Shown here in pieces: positions 9,479 through 20,000 of a stretch of DNA of 64,000 bases. Under the pieces are notes generated by a model. It was given only the letters and a program-made list of their open reading frames with translations. It made no database searches and was not told the DNA's origin. Origin of the DNA: Lachancea thermotolerans CBS 6340. Its lineage: Eukaryota > Ascomycota > Saccharomycetes > Saccharomycetales > Saccharomycetaceae. Numbering within the stretch: the stretch's first letter is position 1; each line of letters starts with the position of its first letter. Both the position numbers and the translations under genes were made by a program. Where the stretch lies: the NCBI RefSeq assembly GCF_000142805.1, contig NC_013080.1:310001-374000 (forward strand). The letters are read 5' to 3'.

Positions 9479-11656
9479 ATGAATATTCTACCTTGGAGAA
9501 AGAAGAATGCCTCCTCCGTTGCTGTGAACGAGCACCCCAGAGACGCCTTATTCAAAGACGACGACCATCTCGTTCAAAAATTGGGCGCGAACTTGGAGGA
9601 GAACCCACGGATTTTAGAAGTCAAGTTTGGCGAAAGCTTTGGAATTCGCGGCCGTTTATTGCGTACTCTAGCAGAACAAGATCTACTTGGTATAGGTCCC
9701 CCGGATATGGCTCACGTGACTCAATTCGACAGATTCCATCAGACTGAAACTGGAGAGTACCACTACTTGACAGGGCTCGATACTTCCTCAGAGGCTACGC
9801 CTATTGCATACTTGAATACCCTGAAGTTAGCTGGGGGCTCTTCAAAGAATAAAAATCGCGTGAGTACTTACTGCTGTACGAACGTCTTTAGTAATGTTGA
9901 CATTAGAATTCGTTATGAATCGCCGAAGCATTATCAAATTAATGTCATAGACTGCATTTCAGGCTCTAGCAACATCCAGCTGACACCTGCTTTATGGGAG
10001 GAAGCGTTCGTTAGCGGCTTTGTTCGCTCCATCATCACTAACATGGATCGGGAACGTAAATTACCAGGTCTCGTTGAGTTACCATTCGCATTGGAAAACG
10101 GCTTGGCTTACTGCAAAAAGTGCATCAGCCTTGTATGCCGCTACCTGCCACGCGGTCCTGAACTTGGCTGCGACATGACAAAACACAGTTTTCCGTCTTA
10201 CAAAAATAACTACATCCTTGATTCACTACTGTCGTTACTTCAAGTTGCCAACAAATTAAACGGATTCGTGGTTGGAACTTTAGAAGACCTCTGTATGCAG
10301 GATCCTGAAAATTCTGTTTGCTACAAAACAGCTATGGCTGCCGTCTTAATAAAGAGTGAAGCCAAGGACATAGTAGCCATCCAAACAATAAACAGCTCTA
10401 TGCAGAACCTGTTTCCTAATGGTTTAAAAGATCTGGAACAAAGCCAACTCATACACGCGGCTGATCTCTTAAACCTACAGATAGATTTCTTAATGGTAAG
10501 AGGAGACTTTGCTCTGGCGCTTCCGCTAGCTCAAAAGGTCACATCCATTTGCTCCGATGGTTTTGAGGCATGGAACAAGCTTGCCAGATGCTATGTTGAA
10601 TTAGGCAATCATGAGCAAGCATTGTTCGCTATCAATTCATTGCCTGCGCTTCCGTCCTCTGATCCCTGCAAAGATGCCATGTTACAGGAGGCTGCAAAAG
10701 AACATTTTTACAACAGGCCTTTATGCTCCACTCCACGGTCACGCCTACAATCTAATGAATATCACTTCATTTCCAGCACCCTTGGATCGGTCAAGGATCA
10801 TGACCTGACTTCTATGATATATGGAAGAATCGTCATGCCACCCCAAGCAAAGAGAGGCTGTATCAAAGAGATTTGGGAAGGGCCATGCGTCGAGCTAGGT
10901 CCAATTTATGGCCCTCAAAGCAAAAATCTAATCAATTTCGTTTCACCGCAGGAAGTGGCTTCTCTGGGCGACAAGAATTTGCTGGCACGAAACTCGATGG
11001 CCAGCCAACTCAGCTGGTCCATGACGTGTGCTTACGACCTGCTTGTGCATATCATTTCGAAAATAGGCTGGAATTCGCTGCTTGAGCTGCGTTCTAGTAT
11101 TTTTGTAATGGAAAGAGAAAGAGGACTTGGAGATGCTGGGGTTCTGCGGCCCGAATTTAAAGCAAAACGGCTCTGCGAAAAATGGCTGGATCAGCTGTTT
11201 CTTAACCTTTACGAAGACCTAAAGATTACTTTCAACAGTCAAGAGCATCGCGAGGAACTTTATAGCGGTCTAGAGTGGGAGCTCTTGGGGCTCACGCACC
11301 TGCGCACTTGGCTGTGGGCAGATGCTGTTGCCTGTTTGCGTACCAGCATCATGGCACGCTTTGATCCTGTTAGTGCAGAGAAGTTACTAGATCTATACCT
11401 TACTCGTCGGTACCCCTCCTCTGACGTACTGGATCAAGATGTGCTCCTAGCTCTTGTTGTGGATAAGATCTCTTACGAGAGTAGATTCTACAACTTCCTC
11501 AACCTAGCCGATCTTCGGGTTTTGATCGACCTGTCTGCATCTTCCGGTGTCGATACCGTAAGAAATCATATTTACACTCTTCCGTCCGCTCAAACTGGCA
11601 TTGTTGCTCTTACGGACAAGCTTCTGAACTACGTACAAGAGCTGAATGACGACTAA
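9479..11656 (+). CDS. CHS6: Exomer (ChAPs) cargo adaptor, ancestor of Chs6 and Bch2
   Basis: ChAPs proteins join Chs5 to form exomer, a trans-Golgi coat complex that carries chitin synthase Chs3 and a few other cargoes to the plasma membrane. The 725-residue protein (S. cerevisiae Chs6 746) begins MNILPWRKKN and matches along its whole length: TYCCTNVFSNVDIRIRYES near residue 135, LARCYVELGNHEQALFAINS (TPR-like) near 370, GPIYGPQSKNLINFVSPQEV near 478, and SGLEWELLGLTHLRTWLWADA near 600. S. cerevisiae has the duplicate pairs CHS6/BCH2 and BCH1/BUD7. This gene sits where both CHS6 (beside SAP185) and BCH2 (beside SAP190 and GCN3) map, so it is the single pre-duplication form. The symbol could equally be BCH2. 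Confidence 0.92.
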   Translation: MNILPWRKKNASSVAVNEHPRDALFKDDDHLVQKLGANLEENPRILEVKFGESFGIRGRLLRTLAEQDLLGIGPPDMAHVTQFDRFHQTETGEYHYLTGLDTSSEATPIAYLNTLKLAGGSSKNKNRVSTYCCTNVFSNVDIRIRYESPKHYQINVIDCISGSSNIQLTPALWEEAFVSGFVRSIITNMDRERKLPGLVELPFALENGLAYCKKCISLVCRYLPRGPELGCDMTKHSFPSYKNNYILDSLLSLLQVANKLNGFVVGTLEDLCMQDPENSVCYKTAMAAVLIKSEAKDIVAIQTINSSMQNLFPNGLKDLEQSQLIHAADLLNLQIDFLMVRGDFALALPLAQKVTSICSDGFEAWNKLARCYVELGNHEQALFAINSLPALPSSDPCKDAMLQEAAKEHFYNRPLCSTPRSRLQSNEYHFISSTLGSVKDHDLTSMIYGRIVMPPQAKRGCIKEIWEGPCVELGPIYGPQSKNLINFVSPQEVASLGDKNLLARNSMASQLSWSMTCAYDLLVHIISKIGWNSLLELRSSIFVMERERGLGDAGVLRPEFKAKRLCEKWLDQLFLNLYEDLKITFNSQEHREELYSGLEWELLGLTHLRTWLWADAVACLRTSIMARFDPVSAEKLLDLYLTRRYPSSDVLDQDVLLALVVDKISYESRFYNFLNLADLRVLIDLSASSGVDTVRNHIYTLPSAQTGIVALTDKLLNYVQELNDD

Positions 11657-12116
11657 AGGTCCGAAACGGTTTGAAATTCCGATAAAGACCCTTAACTAGC
11701 ATTCTTTATTAGCACAGGTTATACTTCAAAGAAAAGTTACCCTACTCTAAAAATTTTTTTCGGTGTAGAACTGAACTACCCTCGCAGGCGGAAGCTCACT
11801 GGGATGGTATTAGTTGATTCAAGGCTAAAGTTGAGGAAGCTATAGTTCTACAACGTAGGGCTAGATATATCCCGTTCTCAACTTAGAGCTTTGGGCTTTA
11901 AAAACGAAACGCACGCGTTCGCTACTGCAAAATCAAGGCTAGTGAAAGTGGACACTAGTGTAATATATCAGGGGCACGAACTGTCTAGCAAGCTAGGTTG
12001 AAGTTGCCACCGCAAGAAAAGGCTGGAGATATAAGCAAGCGGTCTTGTGCAAGCTTCCCAAGTCGTTAGGTCGACGCGGACTAGTTTTTTTAACGGCATA
12101 ACAAACAAATAGAGCC
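11657..12116. promoter_or_regulatory. Promoter of the SAP gene
   Basis: About 460 bp without a gene. An A/T block with a run of eight Ts (around 11748-11760) resembles the AAAAATTTTT rRPE-like words of yeast promoters. Nothing else stands out. Confidence 0.3.
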
Positions 12117-15100
12117 ATGTCAGGGTCTTTCTGGAAATTCGGACAAAACTACGCAAGCGAGTCTCCCTTGTCGAAACTTTTGAATAGAGCGTTCATCAAG
12201 GTGAGTAGCGAAGAGGGTGCTCAAGATAAACAACAGGACAACGACTCTCAGGAGAAAATAAACAGGCTGCTGGCATCTCCTGGGGGCAGTAGTTCTGATG
12301 GAAGCGAATCGCTTGAAAAATCCGATGCAGATGCTGAGCACGGCTCTGCAGATCAAAACAATGCTCTACCAGATTCGGAGGCCGAATACAGAGACTATGA
12401 ACCAAACATGGAGGTTCTTGATGAGCTTCTTGACGATGAAGAGCTATACACGGAGCTTATGTGCTCTAACTTCAAGCTGTTGATATTTTTCAAGTATCCT
12501 CAAGTGTTGGCAAAGTTAGTGGACTACGTTACTAACGAGCATGTTCTGAGCGAGAGCCTAGAGGAAAGCGAAGAAGAAGACGAAAAGCCAATATCAGACG
12601 CACCTAAATCAGGCGCTGATGACTCGGAGGAGCCTCAAAACAAAGAATCTTTGGGTGGGGACAAGAACGACAGAGAGCCTATGTCTGATCAACTTTCCGT
12701 ATCATCTAATGAAACAAGTATCACGCTACCTCCGGACTCCGAGGAACAGTCGGACTCTCGGCGAGCCCGGATGGCTGCAGAAATATTATCTGCCGACGTT
12801 TGGCCTATCTCTTCCGCTTTCATGGACCATGAAGAACTTCTAGGTAGATTGTGGGCTATGCTGGATCACCCAGCTCCCCTTTCTATCGTTGCATCGACGT
12901 ACTTCATGAAAATCAATGAAAGACTGCTGGATATGGATATATCCGGCATGCTGCATTTCATCTTAGCTCAAGATGATCTTGTTGATAGATTCCTAAAGCA
13001 CACTGACAACCCTCCTCTCATGGACTACCTACTGAAAGTAATTTCGACTGACAAGCCGGATACCTCCACTGGTGTCATTGAGAAGCTCGGAAGTCAGGAG
13101 TTAATTCCGAAACTCCTTGATCACTTAGCCGCTGGCCACTCCTCATCTACCAAGTCTGCTGCTGGTGACTTTCTGAAAGCTCTGATTACAATAAGTGCCA
13201 ACTCAAATAACGAAATTGCATCTGCCATAGGTCCAAATGGACTAACAAGAGAATTAGTGTCACCTCCAATGGTGGAAAAACTAATGAATATAATGCTCAG
13301 CGGTGGAACATCTCTCAGCAACGGTGTTGGAATAATAATCGAGTTGATTAGGAAAAATAATTCCGACTACGACTTTGTACAGGTAATGTACACCACGTTG
13401 GAGACTCATCCTCCAAACGATAGAGACCCAATTTACTTAGGATATCTGATAAAGTGCGCAGCAGAACATCTACCAGAGTTCAACAAGATGTTGGTTGAGA
13501 CAGAGCTGCCGCCCTTGGAGACTCCCTTTGGATCAATCGAGCCCCTAGGGTTCGAAAGGTTCAAAATATGCGAGCTTGTTGCTGAACTGTTACATTGCTC
13601 AAACATGACATTACTCAACGAGCCCAGTGGCGGATCGATAGTCGCAGAAAGAGACGCCGTTAGAGAGAAGATCCTTCAACAGGAAAAGAGTGAAGGTAGT
13701 CACAAGAAAGACGAGAATGAGGATGTTCTGCAGAAGATGTCCGATCTTAGAATTGCTGCTACCAACTCTGAAAACAGCAGTGACGAGGATGGAATACAGA
13801 CCAAAGAGGATGCCGATGCTGCTGGTGAAGAAATCCAATCCGAGGGCTCAAGCGAAAACGAGTTATCCGAAAAGTCTTTGAGAGAAAACCCAGTAGTCGG
13901 AGACCAACTGAAAATTGCTCTTCAAGATAATAGGGTTATTACATCCATACTCGAAATGTTTTTTGATTTTCCATGGAACAACTTTTTGCACAATGTCGTC
14001 TTCGATATTGTTCAGCAGATTTTCAATGGTCCGCTAAAAACTGGTTTCAATCGCTTTTTGATCGCTGACCTTTTCACTGGAGCCAAGTTAACACACATGA
14101 TTATGGATGGAGATAGAAAATGCGAGGATTATGAAAACGAGACAGGTCTCAGACTCGGGTATATGGGCCATCTTACTTTGATCGCCGAAGAGGTCGCAAA
14201 GTTCGCAGCGTACGTTGATGAAATGAAAATTACATTTAGCAATTCGGCCATCGTTGAAAGCTTAAATGAACCCCGCTGGAAAGAATATACAGAAACTGTG
14301 TTGGCCGACACCCGTGAAAACTACAGTTCTGTTTTAGGAGACTTCGAAGAGGAGGAGGATGATCACGAAGATCCCGATATCGAGGATGAAAACCCAGGTG
14401 GTAAGACTTCTGTGACAGGCAATGACGAAGGTGACGGCTACCGTGACTTCGATAATGGCGCTGGCAGCACTGGAAATTACACAGAGTACGACAGTGTCGA
14501 TAATCCTCGCTACTATCAATATGAGGATGAGCACGGTAACAAAACGGAACTGCATTTAAATCCTGACATCGATTACGATATCGGCCCTGGGACCTTCAGC
14601 GAGAACAATGCACAAGAGTTGGAAGACCATGACATTACTGAGGGAGGAAAGGATGGGAAGAACAAGTTTAGCAACTATATGTCCCGTCAATTATCTAAGG
14701 ACTACAACACGTCCTCATCTTCTGACGATGATGACGAAGATATCTGGGGTAGCTCTGCTCCTGGAAGCGCGCAATCATCCGAGTTTTTGAAGCACGGATC
14801 GAAAGCGGGTTCTAGTGAATTCAAAGATAGCGGCGCCTTCAACCCTTCCCACTTTGGGCTCGAGGATGATGACGACGACTATATGGACCCAAATGATGAT
14901 GGTCAATCTTATGCTAAGCCTCACCACCCGCTCTACGATAGTATGTTATCGCAAGGAAAGTCCGAAAACCAACTGTACTACGATCAGGGAGATGCAAGTC
15001 TAGCTGAAAACGACGATGAGGACAGCGACGATAGCGACAAGGAAGACGCCGGCGACGAGGACGACCAATACTCTTTGTGCAGGACTTCAAGCAAAGACAA

Positions 15101-15185
15101 CATGGCGTGGGATCACGCAGAGCAAAACCGGATAATCAATACTGCCCAATACAGGCAAAATCAGCAGGAGTTGGCAGACAAGTAG
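12117..15185 (+). CDS. SAP190: SAPS-domain regulatory subunit of Sit4 phosphatase, ancestor of Sap185/Sap190
   Basis: SAP proteins bind the PP2A-like phosphatase Sit4 and are needed for its role in G1 progression and in Elongator and TOR-linked signalling. The 1022-residue protein starts MSGSFWKFGQNYASESPLSK, then has an acidic linker and ANYELDELLDDEELY-type helices (here MEVLDELLDDEELYTELMCS near residue 100). The SAPS helical repeat region spans roughly residues 90-760 and includes PLSIVASTYFMKINERLLDM and DFPWNNFLHNVVFDIVQQIF. The C terminus is strongly acidic with runs of Asp and Glu. It is the single ortholog of the S. cerevisiae pair SAP185 (YJL098W) and SAP190 (YKR028W), next to the single CHS6/BCH2, as expected before the genome duplication. 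Confidence 0.93.
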   Translation: MSGSFWKFGQNYASESPLSKLLNRAFIKVSSEEGAQDKQQDNDSQEKINRLLASPGGSSSDGSESLEKSDADAEHGSADQNNALPDSEAEYRDYEPNMEVLDELLDDEELYTELMCSNFKLLIFFKYPQVLAKLVDYVTNEHVLSESLEESEEEDEKPISDAPKSGADDSEEPQNKESLGGDKNDREPMSDQLSVSSNETSITLPPDSEEQSDSRRARMAAEILSADVWPISSAFMDHEELLGRLWAMLDHPAPLSIVASTYFMKINERLLDMDISGMLHFILAQDDLVDRFLKHTDNPPLMDYLLKVISTDKPDTSTGVIEKLGSQELIPKLLDHLAAGHSSSTKSAAGDFLKALITISANSNNEIASAIGPNGLTRELVSPPMVEKLMNIMLSGGTSLSNGVGIIIELIRKNNSDYDFVQVMYTTLETHPPNDRDPIYLGYLIKCAAEHLPEFNKMLVETELPPLETPFGSIEPLGFERFKICELVAELLHCSNMTLLNEPSGGSIVAERDAVREKILQQEKSEGSHKKDENEDVLQKMSDLRIAATNSENSSDEDGIQTKEDADAAGEEIQSEGSSENELSEKSLRENPVVGDQLKIALQDNRVITSILEMFFDFPWNNFLHNVVFDIVQQIFNGPLKTGFNRFLIADLFTGAKLTHMIMDGDRKCEDYENETGLRLGYMGHLTLIAEEVAKFAAYVDEMKITFSNSAIVESLNEPRWKEYTETVLADTRENYSSVLGDFEEEEDDHEDPDIEDENPGGKTSVTGNDEGDGYRDFDNGAGSTGNYTEYDSVDNPRYYQYEDEHGNKTELHLNPDIDYDIGPGTFSENNAQELEDHDITEGGKDGKNKFSNYMSRQLSKDYNTSSSSDDDDEDIWGSSAPGSAQSSEFLKHGSKAGSSEFKDSGAFNPSHFGLEDDDDDYMDPNDDGQSYAKPHHPLYDSMLSQGKSENQLYYDQGDASLAENDDEDSDDSDKEDAGDEDDQYSLCRTSSKDNMAWDHAEQNRIINTAQYRQNQQELADK

Positions 15186-15451
15186 GCGAAGGATAATCGA
15201 CGTTTACACCATTTACAATTCCGAACAAAATACTTGCATTGCATTTCGTAACCTTGTTTTATTTGTTTTTAGATCGGCTTCACACTGTGTAATAATAAAC
15301 TACTAGTAATTCGTGTTGATAGATTGGAGAGCTGTTTCAACTGTTTTTACACATGGGTTAAAATAGTGAGGCTGCTGGAAAAAAAAAGGCTGAATTTAGA
15401 AAATGGACCGCTTTGACTTTAGAAACGTCAAATAAGGGCGCGTAACAAAAA

Positions 15452-16096
15452 ATGGGAAAGGTATCATTTGTAAATCCTTTAGCTTTGTACAACTTATTCT
15501 CAGCTGGCCTATGGGGCTATCTTCTTTACAATGCCATTGTTGTTTATCCTAAAATCGGCCAACCGGAATTCTTTTACGAGATCAAGAGTACCTTGAACGC
15601 TATTCAGTGTGGCGCTCTCATTGAGGTTTTCAACTCACTCTTTGGTATTGTGCGTGCTCCTCTTTTGACTACCTTTGCTCAGGTAGCTTCCAGGCTCTTG
15701 TTGACAATCGGAGTTTTTCAATATTTGCCTGAGGCGGAGAACGCGCACAACAAGACATTTGTTTCACTCGTTATCGCCTGGTCAATTACTGAGGTAGTCA
15801 GATACTCGTTTTACTACTTCAATTTGACCCTGACTTGTGGTGCCCCCAAGCTGTTAGTTTTGTTGCGTTACAACCTCTTCTGGGTGCTTTATCCGCTTGG
15901 TGTGGCTAGCGAGCTGTTGATAATTTACTCTGCCCTTCCCGTTGGCGAATCTAAATACTCGGCGAATGTCAGATGGGCATTGATAGCGGCCATGCTTACC
16001 TACATTCCAGGTTTCCCAATGCTCTTCTCGCATATGGTGGTTCAAAGAAAGAAAATTATGAGATCAATCCGCTCAACTACCAAGAAGGAAAACTGA
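15452..16096 (+). CDS. PHS1: 3-hydroxyacyl-CoA dehydratase of very-long-chain fatty acid elongation
   Basis: This ER membrane enzyme removes water from 3-hydroxyacyl-CoA in the third step of each very-long-chain fatty acid elongation cycle, supplying sphingolipid synthesis. The 214-residue protein (S. cerevisiae 217) is largely hydrophobic with about six membrane spans. It keeps GALIEVFNSLFGIVRAPLLTT (key part GIVRAPL near residue 65) and the catalytic pair Tyr147 and Glu154 in YPLGVASE, matching Tyr149/Glu156 of S. cerevisiae Phs1. The C terminus ends in KKEN, a KKXX-type ER retrieval signal. Gene order to MRPL49 and the SAP gene is as in S. cerevisiae. Confidence 0.96.
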   Translation: MGKVSFVNPLALYNLFSAGLWGYLLYNAIVVYPKIGQPEFFYEIKSTLNAIQCGALIEVFNSLFGIVRAPLLTTFAQVASRLLLTIGVFQYLPEAENAHNKTFVSLVIAWSITEVVRYSFYYFNLTLTCGAPKLLVLLRYNLFWVLYPLGVASELLIIYSALPVGESKYSANVRWALIAAMLTYIPGFPMLFSHMVVQRKKIMRSIRSTTKKEN

Positions 16097-16295
16097 GAAA
16101 TGGCAGCGCTTTCAAAAGCTAAACCGTCAACTCCCAAGGTGCCCATGTCTCCGTTGAGCATTCGCTTCTAAGGCAGCATTTGAGCACGTGATCATCTCGC
16201 AACGTTCAAATTTTCTATAGTTGATTTTACAGAGTACATGTAATGATATTTTGAGCTCGACATATAATCCAGGTCCCGAAGCTTACTTATAGAGC

Positions 16296-16769
16296 ATGAA
16301 CTCGCTCAGAAGGTTGTTTCCAGCACTGAATTCCTTCAGACAGTGTGCGCACTTTCCGACTGCTCAGTTTTCCCGCTCAATTTCATCTACGGCTGTTTCG
16401 TCTCAAAAGTTTGACATCACGCCTTTAAAGCTCTCAAATGAACTCTACGCTGTGATTCGTATCCACAATAGGCCATACCTAGTTACAAAAGGAGATAAGG
16501 TAACGCTGCCTTTCAAACTAAAGCAAGCGGAAGTCGGAGACATTCTGAACATGAACGATGTCACCGCAATTGGAAGCAGAAACTACAAAGTCGTCGATAG
16601 TCCGTTGGATCCTTCACTCTACACCATAAAAGCTACAATTCTGGAGAAAACTAAACGCCCTATGCGAGTTAGAGAGGTCACGAAGCGAAGGAACCGTAAA
16701 GTTCGTCATGCCGTGAGCAAGCCGGATCTCACGGTTTTGAGGATTTCGGAACTTTCTCTTAACGATTGA
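16296..16769 (+). CDS. MRPL49: Mitochondrial large-subunit ribosomal protein bL21m
   Basis: This protein is part of the large subunit of the mitochondrial ribosome. The 157-residue product has an Arg/Ser-rich N terminus typical of a mitochondrial presequence, followed by a bL21 fold: [20 protein letters not shown], then [19 protein letters not shown] and the basic [21 protein letters not shown]. Length is close to the S. cerevisiae protein (161). A CACGTG at 16185-16190, about 110 bp before the ATG, is a likely Cbf1 site. Position between PHS1 and BCK1 is conserved (YJL096W). Confidence 0.93.
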   Translation: MNSLRRLFPALNSFRQCAHFPTAQFSRSISSTAVSSQKFDITPLKLSNELYAVIRIHNRPYLVTKGDKVTLPFKLKQAEVGDILNMNDVTAIGSRNYKVVDSPLDPSLYTIKATILEKTKRPMRVREVTKRRNRKVRHAVSKPDLTVLRISELSLND

Positions 16770-17038
16770 GAAAACGCGTCACCTTTAAGCAACCTGTATA
16801 TATCCTGGAAGGAAACTTGTTAAAACTGGTATTATCATCCAGAAATCGTCTCTAATTCGCTGCACTAAATAGCTCAATCCTAGTTATTCTGTCACGTTAA
16901 TCAAGTTTAAATTATTTTTGGCACAAACTTGAATCAATAAAATCTAATAGGCATCGGCATAAAAAAGATTGGGTTGAGAGAGACTCCAAGGATATTGCTT
17001 GAAGGAACTTGCATATATTCTCTCCAGTGGGTTAAGGC

Positions 17039-20000
17039 ATGGCTTTTCTCAAAAAAAAGCTCGCCAATGTGAATCATTCTTCCCGCTCAAGGTCGGGCTC
17101 CACTTCTTCTAGCAGGTTTCATGCGTCACCATCAACACCAAACAGTCCAGAGTTCAAGCTCCCAGAACTGCCCCCCAAGATCCCTGCTGATAAGAACAGC
17201 TTGAAAGCAACACCTTTCCACTCACATACCCACCCCATAGCTAGGATTGTGCCTCGTCCACTTGACGAGAAGACAGATGTTCAAAATAGTAGCGGCTTCA
17301 CCTTCGAAGAGGATCAATCCAACGAGGTTCGACAAAACGAGGCTCGGCAAAACGAGGTTAAGTTTCCCTCCAAAAAAAACTCAACTGTTAAAAACACACC
17401 AAATTATGCAGTCTCCAATAGTGCTCCGGGAAGTACATACACTGGAATTACAAACTCTCCTCAGCAAGGACTATTATTTTCTTGGGATGTCACTAACCCA
17501 GATGAATGGAACATGGTTCGAGTTCTTTCATGGTTCCGTTTCAATGACTTCGACGAGTCTTGGGTTGCATACTTTAAAAAACGTCAGATACATGGACGCA
17601 GTTTTTTGAAGCTGATGGCATATGATAATTTCTTGGAACACGAAAACAACCTTATCCAAACCAAGACATCTTCCTACAAAAGATTCCAATATTTGTTGAA
17701 AAGGACTCTCGAACAAAATGTTGTTAGTGGGCACAACAGAAATAGAAGCGATAAATCGAACGGGTCTCGTAGCTCAAGCGATTCAGTCAAAATCAGGAAC
17801 AAAATGAAACAAGAATTTGAGCACAGTAGGTCGATTTCAGAAACCATGGTCGCAGAAAACAAAAGCAGCGCCATTGATGTTAACGATGAAAAGATTGTAC
17901 CTTTGAGGTCTCATCAAAAGACCAGCAGTGCGAGTTCACTTTATCGAAGAAGTTTCATATCTTTGCTTGGGAGCTCAAGCCAAGACCAAATCAAACCAGA
18001 TCCTAACATAAATATCAAAATTCCTCCACGGCCTGTATCATCCGCTGAAAGTATTAACCAACCAGATCGATGCAATAACCGCACTTGCTCTTCCCCAATA
18101 TCACCTAGTTATTCTGGGATCTTCAGACGACAGCATAAAAGCAGCTCATCAGAGTCTTCAATTTTCAATACTCTATTTGGCTCAAATACTGGGGGTAGCA
18201 GTAACAGTATAGCGGAAAAGCCCGCTGAAGAACATAAAAAACCGAGGCCGGTGAAGAGCTCATCTTTAGAGAGCCTTCCGCGAGAGAAATCTAGTCTAAA
18301 TTCTTCCGAATTTCCATTACCAAAGCAGTCGTATCCATTAAACGATGAGAAGTCACGGCTGTGGGGGAAGCTTAAAAGGAAGTCCTTGCAACCTGATCTT
18401 TCTGCCACCAGGTCAACCAGTGCGCCTTCCGAAATTGAATTATCTGAGGAAAACACATTGGTTAACACCAATCTTCCGGAATCTCAGGAATTCAACTGGG
18501 AAGATTTCGTGCTAGAAAAGCGCTTTTATCCCTTGAAAAATTCCAAAACAGACGACAGGTTCATACTCATAACAAAAGATAACAAATCTTTTATTCCCTT
18601 GAATATTGGCATTATCACAAATCTCGATGAACTCAAAGACTCCATGGCCCTCACTCTTGGGATAAAACACAAAAACTACACAATTCATCTTACCGATTTT
18701 GGGTGCGATATTGGTTGTGCCATAGAGGATGATTTGCTCGAGACTCTTAGGGGAAACATGTTTAGTAATGTTCCTAGCAAGCTGTTCATTAAGGACCAAA
18801 CTCCAATTCAGTCAAAGCCAGAAATCGTAGAGCCAAGTAGTGAAGTCACTGCATCTGGCCAATTAGTTAAAAACAAAAGGACAGAGTTATCAGCTAACAG
18901 CAGCATTATAAATTCCAATGATGACACATCCACAATAACTTCATGTTCTGATGCAACATCATTTGATGACATTGCGCGTGCAGCAGGAAGGGCCGTATAC
19001 CCACAGACCCCGAACTCTTATTACGGAGCTGTCGTTACCAATCCAAATTCAGAGGTAGATTATTGGACAGTCAAAGACAATCTGCCAGAGGACCCTCAAC
19101 AGAGTCGTGGTTCAAAAACTCGTCAAAGATTTAGGCCGAGGAAAAGTTCTGGCGCCGATTCCAATGTACCATCGGGTAGCACTGACTCCGATCAATCATT
19201 CCAAATCATTCGGAAGAAAAGTAATGACGAGATAGACTTCAATAACAGGCGAGCATCTCCCTATGTTAATCCAGATTTCGCGCCTCGAAGGGAAGCTCCG
19301 AAGCCGCCTTCAAGCTCACAGAACTCATTGGTTTCTACTGGTTCCAACAGCTTAGCAAATTCCCCCAAATTCAATCGGATTCGCGCAAACACAGCATCGC
19401 TAAAGCGGAAAGCACGCCCCCCACCTCCAGCCTCGATTTTGAACCAGCTCTCTACGCGGTCATCCAACGGATCTTTACGTACTTCCAAGAACACAGCTGT
19501 CAGCCCTTCTGAGTCCGTCGTTCATTCCTACACCCCTGGTTCCACTCAGGTTCTTGTACCCCAGCCTTACAAGGGTAATAGTGACACCATAAAACCGGGT
19601 ATCCTGGAGGACTCTATTATTTCATACACTCATCCGCCATTTGTAAGTCGTTCGGGTTCTTTACAATCTACTGCTAATTCCGTTTTACCATCTCCCCCTC
19701 ATTTGTCTAAAAGATTTAGTACAAAGAGAATTGTTTCCTCTGCCTCGGCGGCTGATATTTTTGATGAAAATGATATTTCGTTCGCTGATGCACCAAACCT
19801 TACTGAATCGGACGAGGATCGTCACAGTGATTCCTCTGACGAGATCATTTGGTCATCACAACGTAAGCAGTGCGAGCCAAAAAAGCTTGACGGCACAAAA
19901 CAGGCTACTGAAGACTCGGATTGTGATATCGATGAAAAATCGCTTAACTCAGTTGATTCTGCGACAAATACTCACCTTCATTTTCCCACCAGAAAAATGA

